From Lepeophtheirus salmonis (Eukaryota; Arthropoda; Copepoda; Siphonostomatoida; Caligidae), in contig NC_052134.2 in the NCBI RefSeq assembly GCF_016086655.4, positions 9,920,001-9,984,000 on the forward strand: 64,000 nucleotides of DNA, given 5' to 3'. Positions 36,838 to 49,109 of this stretch are shown here, piece after piece. Positions within the stretch are counted from its first letter, which is position 1; each line of letters opens with the position of its first letter. The translations under genes were made by a program, and so were the position numbers. The notes under the pieces were generated by a model, which was given only the letters and a program-made list of their open reading frames with translations, was not told the DNA's origin and did no database searches.

Positions 36838-37882
36838 TTCTGGTAAGTCCTTTTGCATGAAGGTATAACATTGCATTTCTATGAAACTTGGATTTATCAA
36901 TAGCCTATCAAGAGGGGTTTCTATAAAGTTTTTGTATAGCCCTTACATACTCTTTTGTTTTAATGTTTTAACTATTCACTACTACATTGATTAATGATTT
37001 CCCTTGGAACATTAATGTTATTATAAGAAATAGTCTCGCAGGATTTTTTTAAATAACTGTTTTAGTATTTTTCTGTTAATAAGCTATTTTTTCTAGGTTA
37101 TGATGATACAGCATTTATTTAACTTGTTTCTGTAATGTACTTTCAAAGGATTATCTGATGAGCTATCATTGATTGACGGGAGCTGTCATTGTTTGAAAAA
37201 TCATTTTTTTTTTCTGGAAAATATTTATCTATAAATATAACTCTAATTTATATAATAATTTAGCTTTAAAATTCTAGCAATTCAAAAACTTACAAAATTG
37301 CAATTTGATTAAAAGTTAATTGTTTTCACTCCTTTGACTATTCGAGGTACGTAGGACAGACTTTGATAATTTCGTAAAGGTAAAATAACTATTTGTTCTT
37401 CTCGAGATGAATAAGTATTGATTTACGTCTCTCCTCTTGTCAATTTTGAAAAAGCTAATGGAGGTAACGAGATAAATCAGTAATAATATGATAAAACAAA
37501 GATCCGGGGATGAAAAGAAAATCCCATATTCAATGGAAGGCAAATTTTGGAAAAGATAAACGCTAAAACCGTAGATAAGGCCAAAAGTCAAGTCTAAATT
37601 CTACATATGAGTTCTCCAAAAAGTTGTTTTAATCTGGATCAAAGTAAATGATCCAAATAAAGATATATTTGGTAACACAAAGAATTAATAAAAAAATTGC
37701 TTTCCTTCCCAGATTTTTATTCACTTAATTATTATTTTTTGGGTGTAATCGAAAGGAAGGTTTTTCTAGTACACCATCTCAATATTGACATCTTCAATGC
37801 CTCCATTAAACATGAATGGGGGTTAATTAATCTGTGAAAAATTCGACAGGTATGTTTGAGCTTCTGCTCCAGGCTAAAAACG

Positions 37883-37952
37883 CCGATTCGTTATGGAATA
37901 GACTCCGAAAAACAATTATGGTTTAACTAACCAAATTTCTTCTCTATATCAT
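37883..37952. repeat. 70-bp direct repeat, copy 2
   Basis: Identical by eye to 36643-36712 and in the same orientation, 1240 bp downstream. Sequence on either side of the two copies differs at once, so the boundaries are sharp. It has no tRNA-like or coding character that I can see. Confidence 0.92.
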
Positions 37953-39645
37953 TTTGTAATATATTATTAATATTATTATTATTCAAAGTAAAGTATAAAT
38001 AGAGATACACTTTCATCAACTTTTAGTTCATTTTAATTCACAAAAATTGCAAAGTACAAAAACCTGAAATATTTAAAAAGTTTAAAGTTCGAATATGAAA
38101 TATGAAAAATCTAATCTCAAAACAAAGTTTATTTGACACAAAAATATGCCGACGAGTAATTTCGAATTTTTTGACCGAAATTCGACTTTCTTTTATGGTT
38201 TAAAATTTGAGATCTTCAGGTTTTTCCCAAATTGATTGGAAAAAGAGTGTTTTCTATCTAATCAAAACCTCTCAGGTTCTCAATTTATAAGTACTATGAG
38301 GAAATTAGTATTTAGTATCTAAAATTGGAGATCCTTGCAGGTTTTGACAGGATAACGGCCACCCTAGTGGTTATTCTAGTACCTCAAACAGTCTTATTGA
38401 GAGTCCTTGAATGGAAAAACTGGTTTATTTAGAAATTTCCCATTTAAAAAGTAAAAATAACACACCTATAAAGTGCAAAAGAGCTTTTTTACTGGAATTG
38501 CAGGTTGAAAATACAAAGTCTAGCCCGTGGACAGCCCATGCATCACTAATTTATACATACAATTAATTAGTTTGTATAGCATAATACATTAAGACAATAA
38601 CTTTTAAGTGTTTCTATGCAACTTTCAATAGCTCTGATACAAACATAGAAATTGTTGAAACTTTTCAAAGAAAAAAACTAAGTAATTAAATTATGTATTA
38701 AAAAAACTATTCATGCTTCGAAACAAGTACATAACTCATTTTATAATGAATAAAGGCCTATAAAGTTGTTCTCGTTGAATCATTTTAGACTCATTTTGTA
38801 CTTAAAAAAGCATAAAAATGTAATATAATTTGAGAATCTTTATTAGGCTTTTAGAATAATTTATTTTTTGATATACCTATTAAAGATTCATTTAAAGAGG
38901 TCTGTTGTCAAGATGTATATATAATATATACTTTATGGATCATGTATATTCTTTAAGACAATAATAAATAAGTAGCATCAAATTGGAATATACGAACAAT
39001 TCGTTTAATAACAACATTTTTTTTTTTTTTAAACAATAACTACCATACAAAAGTCACCAAAGTTGAATTTTAAAACATCTTATTGATGATGCTAAAAATC
39101 TGGGTAAGTATATTTTTTTTAAATAATTTTTATGTAAAAATTATCATTAATTCACAGATAAAAAGAAAAAAAATTAATTAAGTTCTACAGAACATATTTT
39201 TGTCTTATTTTCTACTCCAGTGATTCTTAAACTGTGGTACGGGGAGGAACATCATAAATAATTTGTGAAAATGGGTGTAACTCTAAATTACAAAAGAATG
39301 CATTTTTAATTCCCCTCACACAAGTAGTCTATAATGTATAAATGATCCATATAAATAAAAGAATTATTTAATCTTTGGGCGATACTTGTAATATCGTTTC
39401 AAATGAATCACTGTGAAGTCAGTTCTTTTGTTTTTCATTACTTTACATTTTTTCAACCAATTTATTATTTAATCAAACATGTACACAAAAATATATACAC
39501 GTTACTGAAATGATTAAAAAAAATTTGTCTTTATTATAAAACATGAATAAACATTATAAATTTAAATTAATTTTCTATCAAGGACCTCTACAATCTTATG
39601 GATAAAATTCAAAAACACCCTCAACAGAAATAAGAAATCATAGTA
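37953..39645. other. AT-rich DNA with a hAT-like terminus motif
   Basis: No gene recognised. At about 39219-39250 the string CAGTGATTCTTAAACTGTGG resembles the well-known hAT-type end CAGTGGTTCTYAAACTGTGG, but no partner end or transposase is visible, so this is only a hint. Confidence 0.4.
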
Positions 39646-40188
39646 CAGGGTTGAGGAGCAAAACGTAGGCTCTAGATGTTCCTTGCCTTCATGAACTGTG
39701 TCAGAAGGTTAATTGGGGTGCTTGTGTATAAAGCAATCCCAACCCTCCCTTCACGGGCTTCCTTTATCGTCGTAAAAGCCTTGCCAAAGACGTTGGTGAG
39801 GCGATTTATCGATTTAGTTAGGTCCTCCTTAATCTTATTTTCCATGCTTAGCAGGAACTCCAGAGTCCTATTTAAATTGTGCCCTCTTTTTCCTGCTTTC
39901 CTGCTTTCCTGGAGAGGTTTTCTCCAGCATTATTTATCTTCGTCCCTTTGAAAACCAGGCTACTGGAGCATATCACAAGGTCTGTCATCCTCACCACCTC
40001 AATTTCAATAACCAGTGTCTTTTTAGCCTTTTGCTCACTCATGATGACGAGATAACGAAATGTTTATTTAGTTTATTTATGCATAAAGGATACTTGAACC
40101 AGAATGTCAAAAAATGATCACAAAACCTTTTTTTATTAACAAAAAAATTAAGATTAATTAACAGTCCACGTTTTGCTGCCAAATCCTG
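39646..40188 (-). mobile_element. Family A mariner deletion derivative, 543 bp
   Basis: TA flanks both ends (39644-39645 and 40189-40190). The left terminus starts CAGGGTTGAGGAGCAAAACG. Read inward, the right starts CAGGATTTGGCAGCAAAACG. On the minus strand the transposase begins at about 40050 with MSEQKAKKTLVIEIEVVRMT. A LVFKGTKINNAGENLSRKAG stretch follows near 39960-39890. After a frameshift comes GHNLNRTLEFLLSMENKIK, EDLTKSINRLTN and a second helix-turn-helix ending TPINLLTQFMKA at 39676. There the coding stops and the left terminus follows within about 30 bp. All catalytic blocks are deleted. It keeps the N-terminal end that the 1091-bp copy has lost. Confidence 0.85.
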
Positions 40189-42401
40189 TACATAACATAA
40201 TCAACTATAAAATCAAATTTAAAAGTCCTCATATTGAGACAAAATATAAAAATCCCAACTTATCAACTCACAACATCCTTAGTCTCTTTTTTACAAGTAA
40301 AATATTTTTTCTAAAACCTTGCCATGTCTTATCGAAGAAAGATGGGTAGTATTTAATTCGATCCAAGGCGTAATTACAGGATGTACCATGTAGTTGATGT
40401 ATCTTTAAAAAAACAGTTAGTGAACTAGGGTAAAGGGTTACCCCCCCCCAAAAAAAACAATTCTATTACTTACACTATACAAAGTTGACATAGACTCAAA
40501 GTTATACTGTTTAAATGTGTAACATTTAAAAAAAATGTTTTATCAATTTTGTACACATAAAATGAATGAAAATGCAAAAAAATACTTATAAGAGCTGAAG
40601 GCATTGCTATACATATATATTTTGTTGATCAAGTTAATCTAAACAGTTTCGTTTGGGGTCTTAACTAGAAATTATTTTTTATTATCTTGGTTAAAATATT
40701 ATAGTTTCACTTTTAGTACAAATTTCTATGAAATATTCATATTTTTTATTGAATTTTGAGTACAAAACATGAATTTATTCATTTTGATTAGGTTTCTTTT
40801 GATACATAAAATAACAAATTATATATGTTAAATTCAAAGATATTTGATATAATTTTAAGAAAAGCTTGTTTCTGACTAAACATGAACATACTAAAAAGTA
40901 TTGTACTGTGATGAAATAATTTTTAAAAATCAAATCCCTGTTCACTACTATGGAAGGGTTAAAAAAATTATTAATTTTCGATATTGTACTTTTATAAAAT
41001 AAATAAATTATTTTATCTAATGTCGATTAATTGCCCCACCAAAAAATATTTTTACGCTCATAGTTATATAGTACTCTTAGTTTTTTTAAGTGGAATATCT
41101 TCATCTTCTTTATTTACATATAAAAGTGATTATAATTAGAAATTAAGTTCAATTTTCTTATTTAATTTAGTTTCCTTCAAATATTCATTGCATGTGACTT
41201 TGGATCAGGGGTGTCAGCAGGAATATATTTAGGGGGAGGAAGAGGGGTCTTACTTTTTGCATTTTTTTTAAATCTCCAAAAATTAAGTTTTTTTAACAAA
41301 AAAAATTGAATAATTTAATTTTGCCACATATTTTAAAAATTCATTTCAATTTTCGAAAAAAAAATCAAATATTAAATTTTGTAGTAGATATCAAAAATAA
41401 CTTAATTTGGTTGGGGCTACAGTCCCTCCAGCCCATCCCCTGCGGATTGCTCTGTGACCCCTATTTTCTACGAGCTCTTATTAGGATTTAACAGTTAATA
41501 TGTTATACTGTCAAAAAGGTACATGCATATTAAACAAACAATCTGGTATAAGTGTATTTGCTAAAAATCAACTAACCAATTTTAGTATATTTCTTCCATA
41601 CATTATACAACTAGGACGTCTTAAAACCATAAATATATTAGTTTAATGACATGGTGAAAACCATGTAAAGCATATTATTATGCAGCAAACAAAAAGCTTG
41701 AACCATTCCTTTCCCAAGTAACAATAATAATAATTAATCATATAAATTCTAATTTTTATTAAACATACTCGTATATATATATGTATGTAAAATACTTATC
41801 AAAAATATTGCAGATTAATATCTATCAAAATGTATATGTAAGTATGTAAGTAAGTCCATATGATATTGCAGAAATTTTGATTTCATTTAAGGTAATATTA
41901 TTTTATTATATCTTCAATATAATATATTACAGGTAATAATTATTCAAAAATGTATTTAACAAAGGAGTATTTTTTTTTGTAAGAAAGATTTCAATCCTTA
42001 TTTTTCTCATTATTTTTGTCGTACATTACAAGACAATAAACATACTTTGTAATTTCATTATATTAAAAAAAAGGAAATGTCGGTATTAATGAAATAAAGT
42101 TTCACTCCAACATATACATATATAATTAAATCACCTTTTGATCCCTTCAATCTAAAAGGATATTCTATTTAGGGAATCAAGGTATTTCACTATGTGACCA
42201 TGAGATGCAAGTTGAGTATTCAGTGAGATGATACAGTTTGATAAAATTGAACTTTGTTTTTTTTGTTTTGTTTTCCAAAAAAAAATCTTACAAACTGCAG
42301 TGAAAAAGTATTTAAGAAGAAACATTAATTCAACTTAGTATGTGCAAATTAATGCATGTATATATGAAAGAAAATCATTTCCATATATCTTACATATCTT
42401 T
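40189..42401. other. AT-rich DNA, nothing recognised
   Basis: No gene recognised. A C run followed by an A run lies at about 40441-40458, and TATG/TAAG tetranucleotide-like steps lie at about 41830-41855. Confidence 0.5.
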
Positions 42402-42545
42402 GATATAAGAAATAACTATGTAGTCATATTTATTAAATCTTGAAAAAGTTTTGCATGGATATAGGGAGCATTGTATACAGTGTTCTCTGATGTAAGACAT
42501 TATATACATATATTTGATATAAGAAATAATAATAGAATCATGTTA
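42402..42545 (+). repeat. Family F tandem pair, locus 1
   Basis: Two units start 113 bp apart: GATATAAGAAATAACTATGT at 42402 and GATATAAGAAATAATAATAG at 42515. The first unit continues with a TTTTGCATGGATATAGGGAG block. The same unit, also as a pair, occurs at 50858. No coding or RNA-gene character is seen. Confidence 0.6.
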
Positions 42546-42547
42546 TT

Positions 42548-42844
42548 ATGGTGATTATTATAAATAAAATTTTGCTCACTTTTTGCATTTTACATGGAGC
42601 GGGTGTAGCTAATGCTCAGCTAGGTAGTACTCTAGAAACTGAAGTACTCCTAAACTCATTAGTCGTAACTTCATTTTTTTTTTCTTGGGCTATTATTATT
42701 TCGTTTTTGAGTGAGCTCATGAAAAGGGAGAGTAACATTGAAGATTTCTTGGTTTTGTTATTTTATTTATTTTTTCAGCAATGCTTGTCTATTAGACGAC
42801 GTGTAATAAATACAGGCAATACTGGGTACTACTACTACTTATAA
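42548..42844 (+). CDS. Hypothetical 98-codon frame with signal-peptide-like start
   Basis: The translation begins MVIIINKILLTFCILHGAGV then ANAQLG. This is a hydrophobic core followed by small residues and an ANA/Q site, the form of a cleavable signal peptide. A second hydrophobic segment, VVTSFFFSWAIIISFLSEL, lies at residues about 38-57. The C-terminal part is low complexity and I recognise no family. AG/GTAGTA right after the presumed cleavage site could be a splice donor, which would make this a first coding exon, but no downstream exon is identifiable. In AT-rich DNA such frames also arise by chance, so confidence is low. Confidence 0.2.
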   Translation: MVIIINKILLTFCILHGAGVANAQLGSTLETEVLLNSLVVTSFFFSWAIIISFLSELMKRESNIEDFLVLLFYLFFQQCLSIRRRVINTGNTGYYYYL

Positions 42845-42949
42845 AATAAATTATAAATTACACAATAAAATATAATAAAACATTTACTCTGATATTTTTG
42901 TAAGTAATGGGCTTAACAACAATTATTTTGTTACTGAATACCAGGGTTG

Positions 42950-43030
42950 TGAAGTCTGAGTAGTTGGAGTCGTATATTATTGCTTGGAATCGGAGTTGGA
43001 GTGGCATAATTTTAAATAGTTGGACTCATC
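42950..43030. mobile_element. Possible hAT-type terminus remnant
   Basis: CAGGGTTGTGAAGTCTGAGT is followed by repeated GGAGTC/GGAATC-type hexamers to about 43025. This resembles ends of hAT-like elements, which often start CAGGGTT and carry such short direct repeats. There is no transposase and no opposite end, so the assignment is tentative. Confidence 0.3.
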
Positions 43031-43156
43031 ACTGTAATAAAGAAAAAAACATAGTTAATCAAATTATACTAACATACTACTTAAAATATCAATACAGTCA
43101 TGAGTAGTGATGAAGATCTGGTGCTTTTTCTAGCTCGCCCGTTTTTTTGTTTTTTT

Positions 43157-43176
43157 TCTTTCTTTCTTTCTTTTTA
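43157..43176. repeat. CTTT microsatellite
   Basis: About five CTTT units following a T-rich run. It shows no feature beyond a simple repeat. Confidence 0.8.
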
Positions 43177-43189
43177 GTTGGCCAACAGA

Positions 43190-43460
43190 AGACTAAACTT
43201 TATTTTCTTATATTGGCGCCCTTATTATTTCATTCCTAATTTAGTAGTCGTGTGTACTCATAAAAAAAGAAATTATAATTCCTTGTTGACTTAGAGTAGA
43301 ATTTAGGATCAACATTGGGTAATTATTGACCATATCCTTCTTCATTAACTTCTACCCCTCGTGACAGCTACTTGTAGAGGGCTTAATGAAACGTCATGAC
43401 AGCTGAGCATCTCTCCACCAAAAAATTCTCAAAATAGTTTTAATTTCCTATTTCTTTTTT
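43190..43460 (+). repeat. Interspersed repeat family D copy
   Basis: GTGTGTACTCATAAAAAAAG, TTGACTTAGAGTAGAATTT, AGGATCAACATTGGGTAATT, then CCTCGTGACAGCTACTTGTA and GAAACGTCATGACAGCTGAG match the order seen at 18255-18620 and 51690-51980. Confidence 0.68.
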
Positions 43461-43588
43461 TTTCTTTTTTTTAACATCACTAAAATACACACGATTTTCA
43501 TCACTGAGCAGGACCCTCTTGATCAACCTTGCCATTATAAAAACTCTTTATAAACTTATATTTCTGGGTTCAATATTTATAGACTTTA

Positions 43589-44185
43589 CAAATTGGGGGC
43601 CCAAGTTTGCAGGAGTGTGACTAAATTTTGTAAAACGGGATTTTTATCGAATAAAAATAAAAACTCAAAAGTATATTTAGTTCTATTTTTTATTCAAGAT
43701 GTCTTCTTTAACTTGTACTAACAGCCTTGACATGCCAGCAAACCGATTGGCAGCTCTTAACAATATGTCCATGGCGTTGCAATGTATAAAGTTTGAGATA
43801 TTGGCTGGAGGAAGGTCAAATGTAGGGAGGCCAAAAGTCAGCTATATTGTTACTTAAAGAAATATAAGACACTTTGATTCAGAATACAATATCCAAAGCC
43901 ATTCCCTTTCTTGATTGACTTGTTGGTATTGTAGGCAGTCTGGATAGAGATGCCAATGGTCTTTGAAGCTTATTTGGCACTCACACCGGCGTGGAAGAGA
44001 TTGTACAAACGTTGCCTTTCTTGCCATTCCATAACATATTTTTAATCATAAAGACATGAAATGAAGACAAAATTGTATACTTTTGTTTCAGTTGTCGTTA
44101 GCTTGCACAATTAAACCTTGTAGTTAAAATTAACTTGGAGAAAATTGAAATGAAATGTTACTCCAAGTTTTGGTTCCATACTCCG
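43589..44185 (-). mobile_element. Family G mariner, internally deleted, both termini
   Basis: TA occurs at 43587-43588 and 44186-44187. The right terminus, read inward, is CGGAGTATGGAACCAAAACT and matches the family G copy at 1-457. The left terminus CAAATTGGGGGCCCAAGTTT is a diverged counterpart. Minus-strand coding starts near 44030 with MEWQERQRLYNLFHAGVSAK, a stop, then ASKTIGISIQTAYNTNKSIK, the first helix-turn-helix. It jumps at about 43850 to ADFWPPY and then reaches a degraded C-terminal block with DILLRAANRFAGMSRLLV. The catalytic core is missing. At 597 bp it is a non-autonomous element. Confidence 0.72.
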
Positions 44186-47100
44186 TAGATGTTCTCCTCC
44201 CAAAAATTAAAAAATAATGACAACAGCTTAAAATTTTTTTTACAAAACACTATGCAAATAGCAACAACTTAACGTCTTACACTCTTTTAGAACCTATTTT
44301 TTTATATACAGATACATAAATTGAAGAGGGAAGGTAAAATACGTATTACAATTATATCATTAAGATATCTCTAAGTACAATTCAACGGTCCCCTGGGAGT
44401 CAAAAAGTATTTAACTTTTGCTGTTATTATTTTAAAAAGAATTAAAATAAGCGAGCTTTAAACAATCTATCACGAATAACTAAAAGTAAACTTTCTCATC
44501 TTTGTTCATATTAATTAAAGTGTAATATTTGAATAAATGATAAAAATGATAAAAATGATAAAAATATATTCATTCTAAGGTATTTTTTCAAAAAATGAAA
44601 AAAAAATAGACAAAACAAAACAGCATGAAAAAATAATTTGAGTTAAAAAATGTGCGTTTGTAATAATAAAAAATATTAAAAAACAATAATTGTTGTAGAA
44701 CTATAAAAATTTTTACAAAAGAGATAAATGTTTATATTTTACAAATAATAATTTCTTCATATTTTTCATTCCTTGCACTCAAAATATAATTGATGATAAT
44801 TGAAATACATTACCCGTCAATGGATAAGCAAATTAATATGTTTTTATTAAAATTCAATTTTGATTATTTTTGTAAAAAATTTTCATTTATTTCTATTAAT
44901 AAACTATTATGATACATCATTAGAAGGTGCTAAAATTGTACTTAAAATAGCAAAAGTTATTTGTCAAAATAAAATAATTATAAATTGAATATAACAGAAT
45001 AACTTTTTTCCCAAAAAGACAATAAAACAAGTTTTATAAATCAGAAATTTTTTAGTTTTGTCGGATAGTACACAATTAAATTTTTGAAATTATATGACGT
45101 GCCTGATTGTCCATAGACAGAATGTACCAAATTTGGTATGGAACCCCCCCTTTGATTTTTTATTTATTTATCTTTAAATAACTTTTGATTTCGATGTTTG
45201 AGAGAAATAGGTATTTTTCCCTAAAAACAAAATTCTATTTCAATTCTTGTCCTACAAAATCCAATTTGAAAGAGTCATTCAATCGCTTCAATTTTATCTT
45301 TCTAAGATCTTTATTTGTCCAACTCATTTAGTTTTAAAATAAAACAGAACACGTTTATATAAAAAAAATAGACATCAGCTAGCATATCAAACATCAAACT
45401 CTAAAGTTAGGACTAAAAATATTCGCTACAAAAGTAATCTAATAGAAAATACGGCTAAATGTTCAATAAAACTTTTTTGCAAAATTTACTTATTTGTATT
45501 TGCGAATTTGTCCTTGTATAATCATTTTATATAACTTAAACTGGGGTTTTGCTGAAATAGCATTTTAAAATCATCAACAAAATTTTAACTTCCATATATT
45601 CATCATTTAATATAAAACATTCTCAGAGATAATAGCCCGTTTTGTCTAATATGCCGCATAACAGATATTTTTCTTGCTTGCCACTAAAACATTTGGATCC
45701 TACTTTCAAAGCTATAGTAATTTTTCCTTATATGAAACATTTCCCTGTCAAAAGATTATATTTTATCCCATAAATCTTTTTTGAACAAAAATATACAATA
45801 TATCTTCCATTAAACTCTGCTTTTAAACTAGTGTTGGAATCGTGTTTAAAAGTTTTTGAATTATACAGGTTGTTTTTTTTAAAGAAAATCGAGTCTAAAT
45901 GCATAAATTACTTAGCATCTATAAAGGCACTAGCCATGCAACATACTTGATAGAGCCTTGAAAATTAATAATAAACAATTAATTCATTCAATAACAGTTG
46001 TAGAAGAGAAGAATTAGTTCCTGTTAAAAAGTAATAATCACGAGTTAAAGACATACCCTGTTAGGTAATCCATGATGAGTGTAGTTTTTACTGTTGTTTT
46101 GAGTGTTACTAGGAATTTGATGAGTCATTACTCGAATGAAAGGATTTCTTTTAGAGTGCTTAAAAGATGCTCTTACGAATTATATGCTCATTTTCATAAA
46201 TCCCCTACTTGTAATATAAAAAGTAAGGAAAGGTATCAAGCGGCTATATTTTTAAAGTATCACTAAACAACCCTAACATAGAGCTATTAAAACGCTGTGC
46301 TGACATATAGAGCGTATTTACTCACAACATGAGTGGCATCATGATTGCTTGAGACGCAATCTTGGAGGCTCAAAATTGATATTTTTACATCATAAAATGG
46401 ATAAAGTTCCTATGCATCTTAATTAAACTCCATTAAATGGTTTCAAAAATTTTTTTAAGAAAAAACATTCTCATTGTATACTACTCAACGCCAATGAGAA
46501 CAGTTATATTTGAATTATATCACTAAATGAACTGAAAATCCCTCACAAATTTCTTAATTTGTACAATTTATAATTAGAGAAAAAAATATCATATTCTTTG
46601 CATTGTAACTGTTAATTTGTATCTACAATCAGGAAATACGGTTTTATAGAATTATAATTACATAATATATAACAAAACTAGGGATTAGAGGGATTTTGAA
46701 AGATAGTAAATTTTAGGTTCAATTCTTTCTTGGTTGCATTTTGATATCCAATAGTTCATTATTTTTCTTTGTGTGATTGAAAAAAAGTTTGTTATTGCTA
46801 TCAAACTTAGCTGTTTTAGCCACCCTAAAGGCTGACATCAACGTTGCTTACGTCACGTGAAAAAATTCAATAACCTACATAGCTTTACTCTCTCTTTTAA
46901 AACCTTCTCCCTTCCACTTCCCAGTTAGAAATAGTTATTTGAATATTTTTTATTATTAAATATTATCACATTCCAAGGATTTGGTTTTTAATTAAATTTT
47001 TATGACCAAATTTTTAATTATAGCGTAAATTCAGTCATTTTCAATCGTTTTGAACTGTTTCTTTTTCAAATATTTCGCGGTTACTTTACTTGAAAAAGGC

Positions 47101-49109
47101 CATCATAGTAATCAAACAGTTCATAGGTTAGGGATTAGTTCATTTATAAGGTTTACTTCGTAAGACACGTTTTAACATTAGTTTGAATAAATATACGTTA
47201 TTGAAAATTCTTTGTATTAGCATATTTTATGTAATATTATTATTTATTAGATATATCATAGACTTTAAGAGCATTTGCTTTTGCATTCCTTAAAGAAAAG
47301 CTTTGTTTTGATATTGAATATTTTAAAACGGAATAATTATTTTTATCTTATATTTTTTCTAGACATTAGTTCCATAATATGAAGAGAAATTGCCCGAGAA
47401 ATATTTTTTTAATTGTATAAAAATGCTAAGAAACAATAGGCTGAGAATGATTTAAGTAGGTAAATGAAAGCGAAATCAATTTTTTGATCAGATAAGGAAG
47501 GAAAAAGATAGGGAAGGCATTAAAGCCTCATTCGGGGATATAATCGGAGGGTTTATAGAGTGACATAACATTCCTTTATTTGGAACCACATTTATTAACC
47601 ACAGAGTAGTTACCAATGTATAAACTTTGGTAAGTAATGTTAGAATATCAGAAGAGAGTCCGGGCTTTGTTTGTAATCAAAAATGGGAGACATCCCAACA
47701 TTCTTTGTTCGAGTGTATTAAATTATTTAGTATTATGGACTAAGTGATTGAGATGATTTTTTTTTTCTCCAAGTTTAAATTGAATCTTGAGCATAGAGAT
47801 TTTGTTATTTTTATGAGGGAACATTTATAGAGGTAATAAATTGCATAACTGCAAAAGTACAATTTCTGATATATAAATATAGATTCACAAGAATTTCATT
47901 GTCAGTAATTGCTATTTTTGTAGTTTCTGATATATGAAAATATTAAAGTATGTATCTTAAATATTTTACTTCAAATACTTAAATACATTTTTTAAACAAC
48001 TTTGGATCTTCAAAATTCAAATAATCTGTATTTTTTTAAGTAATTATTTATTGTATTTTTATAATTTTCATTGGCAAAACCTATCACCCTACAAAAGATT
48101 GTTTTTTTAATCTTCCTTTAATTGGTTAGATGGAGTTGCACGGATTAAGCATAATTAAATATTATAGTATAAATTTACTCCATAAACATAAAACATATTT
48201 TGTTGAGATTCAAACTTATATATATTGAGTTCCCGACCATAGTTTCTCCCGAGCTTGTTGTCCTCAAACATACATTGAACCATAATATTTTTTATGCCAA
48301 TTGGTACCTAAATAAATAAAACAATTTTCCAAGATCTTGTCTCACCTTCAAATTATTTAACTTTGCTTATGGTTTGTTTATATCAGTTACCAAAGAGAAT
48401 ATGTCTAATGTAGTGCTTTTTATAATTAATCAATATTATTTGTATCTCTACCAATAATTCATAATTTCCCTTATGAACCCTTTCAGGAGTTTTAGACGTA
48501 AAAATACATTGGTATATTTCTCTGATTCTTTCAGCTAAAATAGGAATTTCAAAACAAAATTTTGTGTTGTAAAAGGTAGAGACCAAGATTTATATTTCAA
48601 TAATTTTATTTTTTATTCGTTCATGGTTTTTGAAAAATCCTTGTGTATTAACGCAATTTCTTATTCAATTTTGTACCCAGGATCTATCACATCTCATTTT
48701 TTACCGAGTATATTTTGCAGTATATTCATAGTTCAATTAGTCGTTACGTATGATGATAATTTTATTTTATTTTTTTGCTATGCTTATTCTAATTAGTAGA
48801 TTAATATTTACGAAGTAGTACTTAAAAAAACAGTAACAAATTATTTAAATGCATTTTTTATTACTAATATTACATGAACATTTTTTCGGAGTTTATGTTC
48901 ATTTTTTTTATTATTGGTAAATATGATTCTCAAACGAATATGAACATTTACTATCTTTAAGGAAAGTTTAGATGAATGGTGAATCATTCACCGATAGCTT
49001 TAATTATCTTCCTTATAAGAATACTCACCAGTATAAGCAAAATCAATTACAGTTTTCATATCCAAGATCCGTGGCAGCTTGACTCAGCTTTTCGGAAGGA
49101 GTTGTATTA
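44186..49109. other. AT-rich DNA, no recognised gene
   Basis: The longest empty span, about 4.9 kb. GATAAAAAT is repeated three times at 44539-44565. A 64-codon frame at 46072-46266 (plus) and a 30-codon mixed-composition run near 47480-47560 have no recognisable motif. The minus-strand frame at 48383-48586 is equally featureless. Confidence 0.5.

Noticed and set aside
39676..39951. 91-codon plus-strand open frame
   Set aside because: It is antisense to the transposase N-terminal domain of the 543-bp family A element.
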